DNA from: Galdieria partita | Lineage: Eukaryota > Rhodophyta > Bangiophyceae > Galdieriales > Galdieriaceae | Assembly: GCA_025991245.1 (NCBI GenBank) | Contig: BQMJ01000079.1 | Location: forward strand, 41,640-105,639 | Reading direction: 5' to 3' | DNA: 64,000 nt | Part shown: positions 43,901 through 56,587 of the stretch, piece after piece | Numbering within the stretch: the first letter of the stretch is position 1 | Layout of the letters: each line of letters opens with the position of its first letter | The notes under the pieces: generated by a model | Told to the model about the DNA's origin: nothing | Databases searched by the model: none | The model's input: only the letters and a program-made list of their open reading frames with translations | Made by a program: the position numbers and the translations under genes

Positions 43901-44999
43901 GAAAACTTTTTTGAATTTCAACGAGAAACATCTTGAGAATAGACTAGAAAGTTTTTCTTTTTTTGGATACTATTTAAACCTGGGTTGTTTTGGTCGTAAC
44001 TTTGAAGCCACTAGGTTTGAACTTTGTGGTTGGTTAACAGCAGAGTTCAAAAGTGATTTATCTGCAGAAACATTGTGAAGGGAGAGGTTGATTACGATCG
44101 TACAAGGGAGATTGTTTGGAAACAACTACGATAGCTTTGCACATTCTTGGTTCTTTGGATGAGAATAGTGTAAAAGAGGATAATTTGTAGTAGTGATTAT
44201 CGGCACCTTTTAACCTGAACAAGTTGTATATACATACTTGTGGAAAGATTTATTTTACTGAGGTTAGCGAAAACATTATAGCCAATTAAGTAGATCGTTT
44301 GATAAATGTCCAAAGTATTTTGAAAACTACAGCAAAGGAAGAAATATTCGCTACGAGAACAAACCCTGAACACTATGATAAGGTAGACCAGTGTATGTTG
44401 AATTGACAAAGTGCAGAGATCTTGAAAAATATTGTATTCGAAACAAGTTGTCTAGTAAAGGATTGAGTGAATGAGATGAAATAAAAAAGATTGTTTCAAA
44501 GATATATCAAATTTGATGAATATTCCACATTCTAAAGCTGTTTTGGGAAATAGTTTGAATCCGAATTTGCCAACACAATTCATTGAGTTGTGTCAATCAC
44601 ACAAGTTCTATTTTTTCATTTGGTTCCCTTTATCGATATTCACGATATCTATAGATTGTTTGCAAAGAAATATGCATGGTGAAGGAAAGGGGAATATAAC
44701 TATTTCAATCAGCTACTACTCAAAGAGAATTTCCTGAATTATTCTATGGATTGATGAATTTTGCTCGGAAGATCAAGAATTCTAAAGAAAGTTGTTGGTT
44801 TTTAGGACTTTGTATACTCAAACGGTAAACATTTAACTGTTATTTTTCATTCTATTTCATGTGTCATTGAAACTCTTCTCGTCTTGAAACTTTTTTTAGC
44901 AAAACTTTGAAACTCTATCAGTGTGTAAGAGAATATGGAACAGAAAGAGAATACATTCATTTGTATTCCTCGAATAGTGAAAAATTGCAAAAAGTAACA
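43901..44999. other. Degenerate subtelomeric DNA
   Basis: Short frames only. A plus-strand frame at 44513-44737 (MMNIPHSKAVLGNSLNPNLP) reads plausibly for about 45 residues but has no continuation and no known family. AT-rich, with no clear repeat boundary. Confidence 0.35.
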
Positions 45000-45420
45000 A
45001 CGGAAAAAACCAAGAAATTGCACGATAGATTTCATCATACTATACAAGGAGAAGCCACTGAGAAAGAATGGAATTCAAACTATAGTCCAACTTTATTTCT
45101 AAACACAGAAGGGAGAAAGACAGTAGTACTACAGAAAACAGGAACGAAGAATCAACTGCTTTCTAATATATAACAAAATAGACTACCTGACGAATGATTC
45201 TCCTAATTCAATCATTCTTAAAAAATAAATTGAACAAGAAGTTATAAGAGTACATATTGAAAAGTCGACAAAGTGATTTTAAGTTGAACCCTGTTGAGAA
45301 TAGATAAAAAGAGACTTAAAATGTTTCAACCAAAACTCAAAGTTCATTTTTTAAGGAATTCAAGAAGACTACCAGTGTAATAGCCATCATTATCTTCGTC
45401 ATAGCCATTTTAGTGTCATC
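45000..45420. repeat. Relic copy of the distal subtelomeric element
   Basis: Matches 53590-53920 (copy 1) and 59735-60080 (copy 2). Shared landmarks in order are TTCATCATACTATACAAGG against TTCATTACACATTCAAGG, ACAGTAGTACTA, CTCCTAATTCAATCATTCTTA and AGAATAGATAAAAAGA against AGAATAAATAAAAGAAA. It is clearly more divergent than copies 1 and 2 are from each other, and isolated from them by 5 kb, so it is an older insertion or the inner remnant of a longer array. Confidence 0.6.
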
Positions 45421-46049
45421 AACGGGAAATAATTATATTATACTTGGAGCTTACAAAAATGATTAAACTTGAATGAATTTGGCAATCGACAATTGAAAAC
45501 GTTTTTCTATGTAAAATGGATTTGAAACATCCTTATAAAGAAGAATTGGGTTTCGACTCCAATTCGTCTGACAGAATTGCCTAAATGGATACAAATATAC
45601 TAGAATTGTGACCATAGACAGATGAGTTTTGAATCAAAATAACAATTCAATTATAGAATAGAAGCGCAAAAGAAACTACGTATTTAGTTAATTCACTTTG
45701 TTGGAGAGTAGCATTGTGATATGTACAGATTCAAGATTCGAACAAAGTAAAATAATTCCGCTTCAGTGGAATGATAATGCCTCAAAGCAAAACGATAAAT
45801 TTCGACAATAATGCCTAAAGCATTAAACAGTGGATTTCAACGTGAAACTCTTCGAGACCAAACTTTGCCATCCAAGACCTGCTAGTATTGGTCGTAAACT
45901 TTCAGTGACTTGAAACTTGAGTTCCATAAAGCTTGAAAAGTATTGGTCTTTAGTCAAAGTTCACGTTAAATGTACCTCAAATTGGATCCTTGTTGAAAAC
46001 TGTTTTTCTTCATTTTCTGGTAACTTTATAGGCGTTTCTTACTATGTAG

Positions 46050-46320
46050 AGTACTATAAAAAGAAAATTCGGCACAAAAAGCTGCTAATTGTTTTCAACT
46101 TTGAACCCCTGCTCCCTATACAGTCTTGTAGTGTAACTTGGTTTTTCAAGTCCAAGTATACTACAAAGTAAAGTCTTGTGAATTGTTGTTGTGAATCTTC
46201 TTTTGTGTCACACTCATCAAGGTCTTTTGTAGCACTCGAAGTACATTCTGAGATGATTCTTGCATTCTTCAAACAACCAGTTCCTTTATTTGTGAGTTTA
46301 TGACCATTTAAAGTCACTTA
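46050..46320. repeat. Dispersed repeat, copy 1 (partner at 48080-48370)
   Basis: Shares with 48080-48370 the blocks ACAGTCTTGTA, GTAACTTGGTTTTT against GTAACCTGGTTTTT, AGGTCTTTTGTAGCA against GGATCTTTTGTAACA and GTACATTCTGAGATGATTCT against GTATATTCTGAGTTGATTCT. On the minus strand both copies spell LKNQVTLQDC or FKNQVTLQDC, so a lost gene or its 3' flank may be the source, but no complete reading frame remains. Confidence 0.55.
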
Positions 46321-46519
46321 TCCAACTAAAGAGGAGACATGAGCGGATTGCTTTGATTGGAACAGGCGGAGTTATGATGGCAGCTTTCAACCTTCCGTTG
46401 ACCGACTTGAAGAAATCACGAAAGTTGCGATATATGAGCTAGTTGGCAGAGAGTTAGATAAAGCTTTGTGACTGTTTGAGTGCTTGACCAGTTGCTATGT
46501 TTCCAAATTGTACAACAGA

Positions 46520-47900
46520 TATTTTTCTAAGTTTGAGTTTTTGGCGTTGCGTTTTTGAATAAATGTGGATAATAGGCAACTTTGAAAGTTTTCATGAGAG
46601 TGCGGTTTTGATATAACTATTGTTGATGCTTCTGTGGTTTTTATCAGAGAAACTCTGAGGGAACCAGAATCGAGAGTCAGTCCAGGTACTAGCTTCAAAA
46701 CGTGTTGAAGTATTCTGGGTATAGTTGAAGAGATTATGACTGAGTTGCTTCTTTCTTGCCTCTTTGCTTTTCTCTTTTGGGTTTACTAGTGAAGGGAATT
46801 CTTTGTCTTGGGAAGCTACCTTGAGAATTTGGTTATCTTTCTCCAACTTTGGAGTGCTCTAGTGTTTGCAGAATTTTCCTTGTTTTATTGTTGAATTTTG
46901 TGAAACATAGACTGTTTGAAGCTTTGCGGTGTTTTAGATGCATAGGAGGAAGTGGCTCGAGGGTCTTTGTTTTTGACTGTTGTTGTGAAGAGACAAACAA
47001 GGCAAGGCTCTTGCAATAATACTTATGAGTCGTGACGCTATGCTATTATGGAAAGTTTTCATATGTAAAACTCACAAAATAGAAAGAGTCAACAATCGAG
47101 TCTTTATTTTCGCAATTGAATTATACAAAATAGAATTTGAGGCACTTGGTCCATGTATTCAAGCGAATTGAGGAACTCGACTGGATTCTTTATCAACATA
47201 CTTGTAGGCAAAATAAAAATTATACAAGTGTAACTTCCAATGTGTACTTGAATTACGTTTTGTTGATAGTTGAAATACTCGACCAGAGTGTATAAACTCA
47301 AATCTGCAAAAGTCTAAAAAGTCCTTGATACTGGTAACACAAGATTCACAGTCCTCCAAGTTGCAAACAGTTCAGCTAGACATTGATCAGCACAAGTGTT
47401 CACTCTATTTGACAAAATTTCTCTATGACAACTTGGCGACTGCACACCCAATCGTTCCAAGTTGTGGGAAACACGCTCTTCTTCTTGAAAGTGGCAGATA
47501 ATACTTTCTTGAAATGATTCGTATCAACTAGAGCTCAATGTTCTCCAAATCAACTTGAAGTCAGTAAATCTCCAAGGTGAATAACAAAGGTGAGTTTATC
47601 TCACTATACAATGGCGGGCTTTACTCTCAGGGGTATGTCAACGATCATTCTAACACAACGGTTCTCTTCAAATAATGCAACGTTAGAGAATCAGTAGTAT
47701 TCTAGCTAAACCTTTGAGTGGAAGGTTCCCTTGGAAAGTTTTCACTAGGTACATATGAAACTATATGGCGTGTGCACTTTTGACGGTACTCGAAGAGCTC
47801 TTCAACGTCACTTTGCCCAATCTCTCATTGTGATTGTTTTGCTCAACTGTGGCTGTAGTTGCTTTGTTACCACCTGTTTTGAAGTGTATAAAATTGTTCC
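46520..47900. repeat. Copy C of the ATPase-spacer block plus shared downstream segment
   Basis: The first half (46590-46920) resembles 34360-34660 and 42820-43110: TCAGAGAAACTCTGAGGGA against CAGAGTAACTCTGAGATGA, TGCTTCTTTCTTGCC against TGCTTTCTTCCCTTG, and TCTTTGTCTTGGGAAGC against GTCTTTGGAAGC. The second half (47100-47900) resembles 43111-43900. Weakly preserved and non-coding. Confidence 0.5.
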
Positions 47901-48079
47901 TTTTTATGAAAATATAAGTAGTTGAATTTAGAGGAGAACTTTTTGCACAAAAAAAACTTTGAAGTTTTATGACTTTGCACTTTTTGAAATACCAACCAAG
48001 GCCCTGTTTGGTTTGTTCGTTTCCTGTCAACAACTTGGCTTGAACCTCAAAGTCGCTCCAAGTTTTTGTCGAATGCAAC

Positions 48080-48370
48080 GTAGGTTCTGTTCGAAAATTT
48101 GTTGATCTTTAGTTTCTGGTCTGCTTGAAGACATTGTTCTTTCGGAGTGCTGAGGCACCAGTCGGCACAAAGGCTTCAAATAGTCTTTGAGGCTGAACCC
48201 TTGTAGCGTTACAGTCTTGTAAGGTAACCTGGTTTTTGAAGTTGAATTGAACTGTTGTCCTGTGAACAATGGATGAGGACTCTCTCTTGTGGAACAATCA
48301 CCAGGATCTTTTGTAACAGTCGGAGTATATTCTGAGTTGATTCTCTTCGATTCATCACAAAACCGATTTC
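48080..48370. repeat. Dispersed repeat, copy 2 (partner at 46050-46320)
   Basis: See the shared blocks listed for 46050-46320. The two copies are about 2.05 kb apart in the same orientation. By eye about two thirds of bases agree. Confidence 0.55.
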
Positions 48371-48439
48371 TGTCATCGTTAGTTTTTGTCTATTGAGAAT
48401 CTATTGTCCGAGTGTAGAGTGGAGGCGACTCGTTGCAAC

Positions 48440-48455
48440 TGAACTGCGCAGTTCA
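48440..48455. repeat. Perfect 16-bp palindrome
   Basis: TGAACTGCGCAGTTCA reads the same on both strands. It sits in a locally GC-richer patch of the decayed region. It could be a binding site for a dimeric protein or a chance match. Confidence 0.4.
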
Positions 48456-50403
48456 ACTGTGAGTTGCTGTTTCGAAAACGGACGTGAACAGAGTTTGTCC
48501 ACCGACTTTGAAGCATCTTTACGTCGTTGTTTGCTAATCTTACTTGACGAGGTCACTTGAAGGATGCAAATTCGAAACAAGACTTGGAAGAAAAGGAGTG
48601 TCTGATGGGAAAAACTTTCACAAAAGAAAGGCTTCGCAACTCATCGGCATAGTGTATGTTTGGAATAGCTACCGTAGTCTTTTGTGCTCAAGTCTATAAA
48701 TACTTAGCAGTTGACAGTTTGTGAGACACAGTTTTGGAAATGATATTGTTTGAATAGTATTACTGTTGGCACTTAAATAGCTCTGTCTTTCTATTGGGAA
48801 ATCATAACCAGCTATGCAACGTACAATTCTATAAAAAGGCTGACAAGCACAAAGTATACAAACTGACAACTGTCCACGAATTTATAAATACATCGCTCAT
48901 TTTAGACACAGCGATTCTTTCAGCATATTAAATTACTCGATTGAGCAACATTCCTATATATGCGCAAGATATTCCAGGGTCTTCCTACGTTACAAAGCAA
49001 AATTGAGCAAGACATGAATATTTTATTCTTGATGCCTTGTTTACTTGAACGATCGATCTTCATACTGGTGCGTACGGTTGCCAAAATTCTATTTTCGTAG
49101 AAGTCTAGCGTCCGTGAATTAATACACGCTTAATTTCGTGACTAGTTAATTATACAAGAAGAACTCTCTCCAACATTTGGATTGTCATAATGATGAAAAT
49201 GTCTGAAAGGCAAGGAATTTTTTCTATTCAATTGACAATAAAAATTGTACACGACCGTAATTTCATTTGTAGACAAATTAGCTTGTCATTTACATACAAA
49301 CGAGAAAGACTTTTAGCCAAGTAAGAAAGACAAACACCAACTGCAATACACAGTATAAAAAGGACCATTATAGAAGGAAAATACACTTGATAATATCTAA
49401 GAAATCGAATCTTGGCAATTTGTATATGCTTGAACCCAATCCAGGAGAGGCGAGACTCAACGTTTAGCCACCTTGTGTCACAAAGGTGTAAACAGAGAGA
49501 CTTCAAAGAATCAACGCAAATTCTTAAAAAAAGGCAAAGACTAGAATTGACCATTCAAGTTTTACCAATCGGCCAATTAGAGTTATTCATAATTGGACAG
49601 AGCTGGGGCCAATGCAGTAGAGCTATCACCCAACGCCAAAAAAGAAAGTGTCTCGTATCGCTTCATAACAAAAACTTTATTATGAAGAACAACTATACAA
49701 AAATGCTTCTAAGACCACAGTTTAAAAGAAAAGTTTCAAACAACCCAATAATAATCAAAACAATAAATAGAGATGCAATACAATTGACATGAGAAGCTTT
49801 ATTTATCACAGAAACTTATTGAAGACATCATGTACTTGTGAGAGTTTCCCATAGAATATTCAATTGAAAAGAGAAAAAAAACCCAAAAATTTCTGGCAAC
49901 AACAATATTAGCTCAAAACGAACTACTCAGCCAAAACAAGGACAAACACAATCAAATTTCTAAATTACAGGAAGTCTAGAAGAAGAAAAAGTTTACGAAT
50001 TTTATATAACCCAGTGGCGAATTAAAACAATTAGGAAAACATATAAAAGCGGACCATACAAAAAATTCAGAATAAAATACATTAAAACTATAAAGTTGTC
50101 TATAATGCACAATGCTGAAATCATTTCCGATTACACTGTGATGTGAAAGAGGAAAAAGACTAACATAAAAAACACCTAAAGCAGTACCTGGAAAAAACTA
50201 CATATTCAAAAACCATACACACTCAACAAGAAGAAATGCAATTTTACAAAGAAACCTCTGTTCTTTACAAGAGAATAAATTAGAAAGTGATATCTGTGAA
50301 AACAATATTAGCAAGTAATATATAGAGCCTTAGTAGATTGTGTTGCAAATGAAAAACTTGTTGCATTGTAGATTTTACTAGGCTGAATTAGATTCCAAGC
50401 TGG
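48456..50403. other. Gene-free transition to the subtelomeric array
   Basis: Frames at 49228-49554 (minus, hydrophobic) and 49412-49792 (plus) overlap each other, lack family features and are not supported. From about 49.2 kb the plus strand becomes strongly A-rich, like the tandem elements that follow. It may contain the worn edge of a further element copy. Confidence 0.4.
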
Positions 50404-51202
50404 GTCGTTGGGAAATTCAGTAAGAAGTTATTTGAGTTCACATGAGGGTTCATTGATTCATTTCCCCTCACTTTCCTCCATTGCCCTTTGGCTGTCATGG
50501 GCTGTGTTTTATTCTACGTAGCCAATACTCCACAAAATTGAAAAATTTTTCAAAATTTTTTTAAAGCAGATATTTGTGGGAAAAAAATTGTAGAAATTGT
50601 TTTGTATATACTAATTTGTGTTTTCTTGTTTCATATGAACTTTTTCACGATTAGCCAAGAGTAAGTTCCAACTGTCTAAAAATGGCCAGAGTGTAATATT
50701 CTTGTAAATATAAAAACAAGTAGTAATAAATAGCGACGAAGGATTTAATGAATAAGAACTTACCAAGCTCTTCTTTCATACTCCATTTTCCTCTGGAAAA
50801 GTTGAGGAAAGACCAACGATTGATTCAAAATCTCCATGGTACATTTTTGCACACATGACATAGTTGGAAATTCTTGAGCCAGTTTGCAAGTACACTAGCA
50901 TATTTACAAGTAGAGCTTCTCCTGCAACTTCTCAAGTGTCACAGTATTTCAAGTTGTGTCACTAACACAGACATCTAGTCTCAATCTTGCTCTTGCTTCC
51001 TATCAAAGCATAGAAATGAATTTGTGCCTCTGTACAACACATTCTTTTGATTTCGATTGACCAAGTATCGATTTGGACGCTAGATAAGTATGAAAAGCAA
51101 AACGCATTGAAAGTTCTTATGGAAATCATGGAAGAAATTGAATTTCGATTGGAGGTGTTCCAAAAAAAAAGAGTTCCAAATAGGAAATTCTAGAGAAGAG
51201 AG

Positions 51203-51427
51203 CTAGGAAGAAACCAAAATATTATGCAATGCATAGTAAAAGACTAAAAAAGTAGTAAAAGCTAAGAAAGCAAGGAAGAAGAAATTGATTGTAGAGAAAA
51301 AGAGTGAGAGTACAATATGACCAATAATGAAAAATGTCACGCAGTGATATAATCTTCTAATAGTTATCGCGCAAAGTATTGGCCAGGTAGACATAAAGCA
51401 ACAAGAAAGAGGAAGAACAGCAGACAT
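51203..51427 (-). other. Small hydrophobic open frame shared by both element copies
   Basis: An ATG-started frame of 74 codons, MSAVLPLSCCFMSTWPILCA and onward, predicted as two or three membrane segments. Its partner at 57413-57604 keeps the same ATG and reads MSAVLPLSSCFMSTWSILCA but ends earlier (63 codons). Most differences change the amino acid, which suggests drift rather than selection on a protein. Listed because it is the best coding candidate in the element. Confidence 0.2.
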
Positions 51428-52642
51428 TATGGAATATTAATGTTGTCATTGTTAACTGCTTCTTTCAATTGAAAGCCTTTTTTATGGCATATGTATGGTA
51501 TGGCTTACTTTTGGTTCAATATGTATACCATCAGCAAAGTAGCATTATAGTATACAAAGATTTTCACAGAATGAAATAAGGAGTATACAATGATCATAAG
51601 AAAATAAAACCCTGTTTTGCCAAATTGCTAAGTGATAGATAGGACAACATAAAGAAAAAATAGGGCGAAACAAGGTTGTACTCTTCAAACCACTGTCAGC
51701 GAATCGAGAAAGACTCTGATACAGTAGATGGTAAATAGTACAGTTACAGAAAAACGGAAAGTGGAGCCAATTTAGTTTTGCAAGATTTCAAGTAAATAAT
51801 GAATTATTTTAGCTCCAAACAAATGAAAACGTTTCCCCAAAACAAGTACTAGAGAAAATTCATGATCAGTCGGTACAAGTGCACGAGTGTGTTAGGGGAT
51901 GAAGATTTCATAGGCGAAGATGAATTGACACGAATAGATCAATAAGCAAAACAAACCTTAAACACTACCCAATATGAAAGCAACAAGGTTGTATCAAAAT
52001 ATGTGAATCATTAAATAATTCTTTGCAGTATAACATTTGTTCCACGAGAAAATAATTCATTGAAGGAAAGCGCATGACGTATGTCAGAGAACACTAGACA
52101 ATTTTATTTTTATTAGAACTTTGTAATGTTTCTTTCTTTCTTACTCTTATTGACTAATAAATGAGCAATAAAGACACCCATTTTGAAAGTAACCTATAGA
52201 GAAAAGAAAGACAACAAGAGAAATAGAATCTCTAGAAAGTTGAAGAAATCTCATATACTACTTGACTTTATTGAATAAGCATATCTCTAATTGTTTTCTT
52301 CAACGAACATTGATCGATAATGCAAAAGATAGTAAGAAGAAGTTCCAAAATGCATGTTCAACGAAAAACCTACCTTATTCTCAGTCGGAAACAATTCAGT
52401 GCTTTTGTCAAATTGAAATACTTAAAAGAAATTTTATATATTTAAGAAGGAAAGAAACAAAAACAACAGGATGATTCCAAAGAACAAGAATAAAAATACA
52501 ACAAACTCATGGAGGAAAGGTACTCTTGAGAGATATGTTTCCCTACAAGCTGTTATTCAAAGCATAGTCAAACTGACATCAAGCATATAATGTCCAAGAT
52601 GCTACAGAAAAAGTTGAACTTTTGTGGCTAGATTGCAACTAC

Positions 52643-52882
52643 TTAATTCATTTGAGGCCTTTTTATGAGAAGAGTGTGGCTTGCTTTGTCTTCATTATAT
52701 ATATCAACAGTACAATTCGTGTATAATATTATGCCGATCAACATAAAATAGAACACAATGGATCCAGTTACCATAAGAAAGCAAAAATTTTTTTTTTCGA
52801 AAAAAGTGTCTGATAAAAGATGCCATATAGTAACAACCAACAGTTGCAAGATTCTACTTTTCGAAAAACTGTCGCCTTTCAA
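52643..52882 (-). other. Second shared small frame in the element
   Basis: Ends with ILYTNCTVDIYNEDKASH then LLIKRPQMN. The partner at 58804-59001 shares this C-terminal half almost exactly, but its N-terminal half reads in another frame because a homopolymer run differs in length. It is probably non-coding. The well-kept 3' half may reflect a conserved DNA or RNA element instead. Confidence 0.15.
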
Positions 52883-55800
52883 TATCGAAGACGACTATAT
52901 TGAAACAAGCCATGCAATACGTTAGCTGTAAAAATTACCAGATTTAGTTTTCGCAATATATCAAATTCATAACCAAATTGTTCAGTTCCCCCCAAAAAAC
53001 CAAAAACTTCAATGAAAGTGAAACACATGGAACAATTTGGATATCGCTTACATACAATACAAATACAACTGTGGGGATGATTCCCAAAAGATTTTAAAGT
53101 AAGAATTACTTTGTCACTCGAGGTAAATTAGCAAATTCACAAAAATCTTCGAGAATGCTGACACAATTTCAAAAGTATTTAACCGATTCTAAACCACTTA
53201 ACTTTATATTCTACTAGATTCTTTTACGACGATCTAGTGAATTGCGAAAAACACATGCCTTTTAGAAAAAGGAATGAAAAGTCGTGTCTTTTCAAATAAA
53301 AAATTTAACTGCTTTTTGTAAAATTATCTACGTTTCATTAGAAGAGCTAGAAAAATGTCGTCTCGAATAGAGTCTATAGAAAAAGAAAGAATTTAGGGAG
53401 GTTGGCGCAAGTGAAAGAAATTGAAGGATTTCAATACATTATTTGTCCTCTATGGGCATCAGTATTTCTAGTTGTTCTCAAAGGTAAACAATAGGTCATA
53501 ATGCAAAATTTAGTTAAAAAAATAGTCGAAAAAATCTGCATATACAAAAAATCAACGTATTCTCACCTCGAACATTTTAGTACATAGGTGAAATAGAGCC
53601 TAGGAAAGCTTCATTACACATTCAAGGGTTATAAGACAGAAACCACAAAAGGAAAACAGACAGTAGTACTAGAAGAGAAAGGAGCAGAAAGCTGAATTTT
53701 TTAAATTGTGAACTAAGAGTCTATACGACGATTGGATCTCCTAATTCAATCATTCTTAGAAAACGACAATTGAGCAAAAATCTAGGGCATAGTAATTCAC
53801 AATGAAAAGACAACCAATTGATTCTGAGTTTGACATTGTCAAGAATAAATAAAAGAAAACTCAAAAAGTTTCTACACAAGACAAAGTTCTATTCTTAGAA
53901 CCAAGAAGAGCATAAGCATTGCTTTCTTCCGTTTGGATTGATGTATATACCTTTCCTATATTTTACGTTGTAGAATGGTCTATTCACAGAATGAAACAAG
54001 CAGTATCACTCGATTCTCAGAAAGCAAAAACTAAGTTACCAAATGGTTAAATTTTCAAGATCACTGCAACGTAGAACACAAAAAAGTGACCAAATAGCAA
54101 TACTTCAAATTTTGCTATATAAGACAGATTTCTAAAGACGATTCTCATAAGGTAAGGTTCAACCATGAATGTCTTGATGAAACGATTGAAACAAAAGTTT
54201 CGAAACTATCCATATTCAAAGCTTATTATTATGTATGCACTGAAGACAGCAGCGACCTTAATAAGAAAAATCAATAAACAACGAACATAATCGCTGCGAT
54301 ATAGTACCTGTATGAAAAGACAAATTCAAAGAAAAAGCTACTATGTCACTAGGGCATAAAAATTTATAAAATTTTCGGAACTTGTGACAACAGCAAAAAA
54401 GAAAAAGATTTCAGCATTTCAGTTTCAGTTCTATTATATTGGCATTATGGAAGGGTATTGAAGAGAAGTTTGTGCAATACATCTAAGGGGAATAGACAAT
54501 TTTTGTATTACCCGTTTAGCACTTTCTTTATACGGTTTATTAAAGGAATAACAGAAAAACCAGTTTTACAAGAAACCATAGAATGAGCATTTAGAGAAAC
54601 AGAAACTTGAGCATATATTGAAGAATTTCCATGTACCAATTTTTTCCTTACATCATCAGTACCTTGAACCTGTTCTCGACGGGCAGAGACCAAATGAAAC
54701 AAAAAATTTAAGAAGTTACAGCAAACTGCTCACAGACAAAAAAATACAATACTTTTGGTGCGAAAGAATTCATAAAATGTATCACACTGAAATCCAGAAG
54801 AAAGAATCTTCTTCTTCTCATTTACAGAAAAGCAGTAAAGAGAAGGGATAATCCTAGAAGACAACAAATAAAAATAGCAAAAAAAAGAGAGGGAAATGTT
54901 AACAGTGACAGAATGCTCTACTGTTGCGACGATTCGCGCCTTAGACTAACGTCACCAGAAGGTATCATTTCAACGAACCCCCTAAAGTCTCAAAACAATA
55001 CAAAAGCAGAAAACTGCGAAACCAAAAAAATTTAAACTAAACGAGGAATATAAGAACTAGCTTGAACTTTCAATCCAAAAAAAACCTTAAACATAATGTA
55101 GCTGACAGAAAACTAAACTTTGTCAGTAGCACAACAAGCAAAATAAATAAAAGAATACGTAGCTATTCTTTGGCAAAAAACATAAATAAGAAAACAGACG
55201 TAAACAATTTGCCAGCTCCTACTTTAACACTACTAGAGTGCAATGAATTGAAAAACTAGGCATATCCTGGTTGAAAGCAATAAGTATTATTTCCTTATTT
55301 GGGTTTTATTAGGCTTCATTAGGGTATAAATACAAGTTAAATATGCACATTTACCTATAAGTTCAAATGCTATTTTAAGATATAAACAGGGTGATTCTAG
55401 GTAAATTCATGTAATATCAGAAAGCAAAAGGGTACTTCACCAAATAGATTCGGCACAAATAAAAGGCAAAGCAAAATATCATAAAATGAGAAAAAAAAAA
55501 ACAATTAATTTGCAATGAGTCAATCAAGAACGAAGGTACTGATGCTAATAACAACAAAAAGGAACCATTCAAGAAAAATTCTCACAATTTCAATTCACTG
55601 CGAGGCAACAAAGAAATTCATAAACTCAAAAAGGCTTTAGAAAAATAGCATCTTAAAATTTTACAAAAATTTGTAAGTTTTCCCTTAATAAACAACAAAT
55701 ACAAACAAACGAAAAAATAGCTCACTAGACAAGTCATTTGATCACTGGCAAAGTAAATAGCACAATTTCAGGAAGAATCAATTTTACAAGATTGATAACA

Positions 55801-56534
55801 AAAGTAAAGGTCTTGATAGAACCAATTCATTTTTTTTCTCCAATGCGTCGAGCTGACCAAGAACGTAATGAATCCTCAAATGCGGATGGACTGGCACAGG
55901 GCAATTGGCATTTTTCTTAGGGCTTACTAAGATTTCTCAAGGTCTGATGCTTATTACAAAGATCACAAACTATAAAAAAAAATGAACAGAAGATAAAAAA
56001 GAACATCCGTCCATTATAGGAAAGCAAAAGGATCCTCCATATAATGAATACGACATCATAAAGAACAAAAGAATAAATGTAAAAGAAATTTAATAATTTG
56101 CTGTACAATTTGATCGATAATGGACGAAAATGATAAGACTAAAAAACAACCAAAAAAGCACCATTCATGCGAACCTCTTAAAATTTTTATACAACACAAA
56201 AACAGAGAGATACCTCGGCGCAAAAGGATAACCTTTAATTACAACTAAAATCTAAAAAAATTATCTGCACGTTTTCAAGTATTCTCTTCATAGACATCAA
56301 ATATATAAATAAGAAAAAAAAACACACAAGAAACTTCATCCGGTCATAGTTAAATGAGACCGGAAAATTTACGACATAAATCATTTAGCTAGACTAAAAG
56401 AAAATGTAAGAGGCTCAAAAGAGTTGATGGACTTTCGTCATTAATGCTTTGAAAAGAAAATGAAATACAATGAATTTTAAAATATGTATAACCTGGCAGA
56501 AGGGAGTCGGCATCTTTTTTTCTTATTCGTTTTT

Positions 56535-56587
56535 AAGGTTTATTAAGGGTTTATTAGGGTTAGTGTTTATTAGTGTTTATTAGGGTT
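56535..56587 (+). repeat. Interstitial telomere-type tract between the two elements
   Basis: Reads as slightly worn telomere units (AGGTTTATTAAGGGTTTATT, then AGGGTTAGTGTTTATTAGTG and TTTATTAGGGTT), directly joining the end of copy 1 to the start of copy 2. It has the same orientation as the terminal tract. It marks a former chromosome end onto which another element was added, or a recombination joint between telomere repeats. Confidence 0.85.

Larger units (their letters stand above)
50404..56534. repeat. Subtelomeric 6.18-kb element, copy 1
   Basis: Starts GTCGTTGGGAAATTCAGTAA and is repeated from 56588 (GTCGTGGGGAAATCCAGTAA) along its whole length in the same orientation. Paired landmarks include 51427/57604, 52643/58804, 53730/59885, 54944/61132 and 56490/62708, giving offsets of about 6.14-6.22 kb. 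By eye most sampled stretches agree at about nine bases in ten, with small indels. The plus strand is very A-rich. No gene longer than 80 codons is present. Worn telomere-like tracts lie inside it near 55300 and 55917. The layout resembles yeast Y' elements, but without a helicase gene. Confidence 0.85.

Noticed and set aside
44513-45173. Two plus-strand frames that might be exons of one gene
   Set aside because: The second frame overlaps a relic of the non-coding subtelomeric element, no splice pair restores a clear protein, and neither matches a known family.
49228-49792. Overlapping frames on both strands (108 and 126 codons)
   Set aside because: They overlap each other, show no motif or homolog-like sense, and lie in DNA that continues into the non-coding array.
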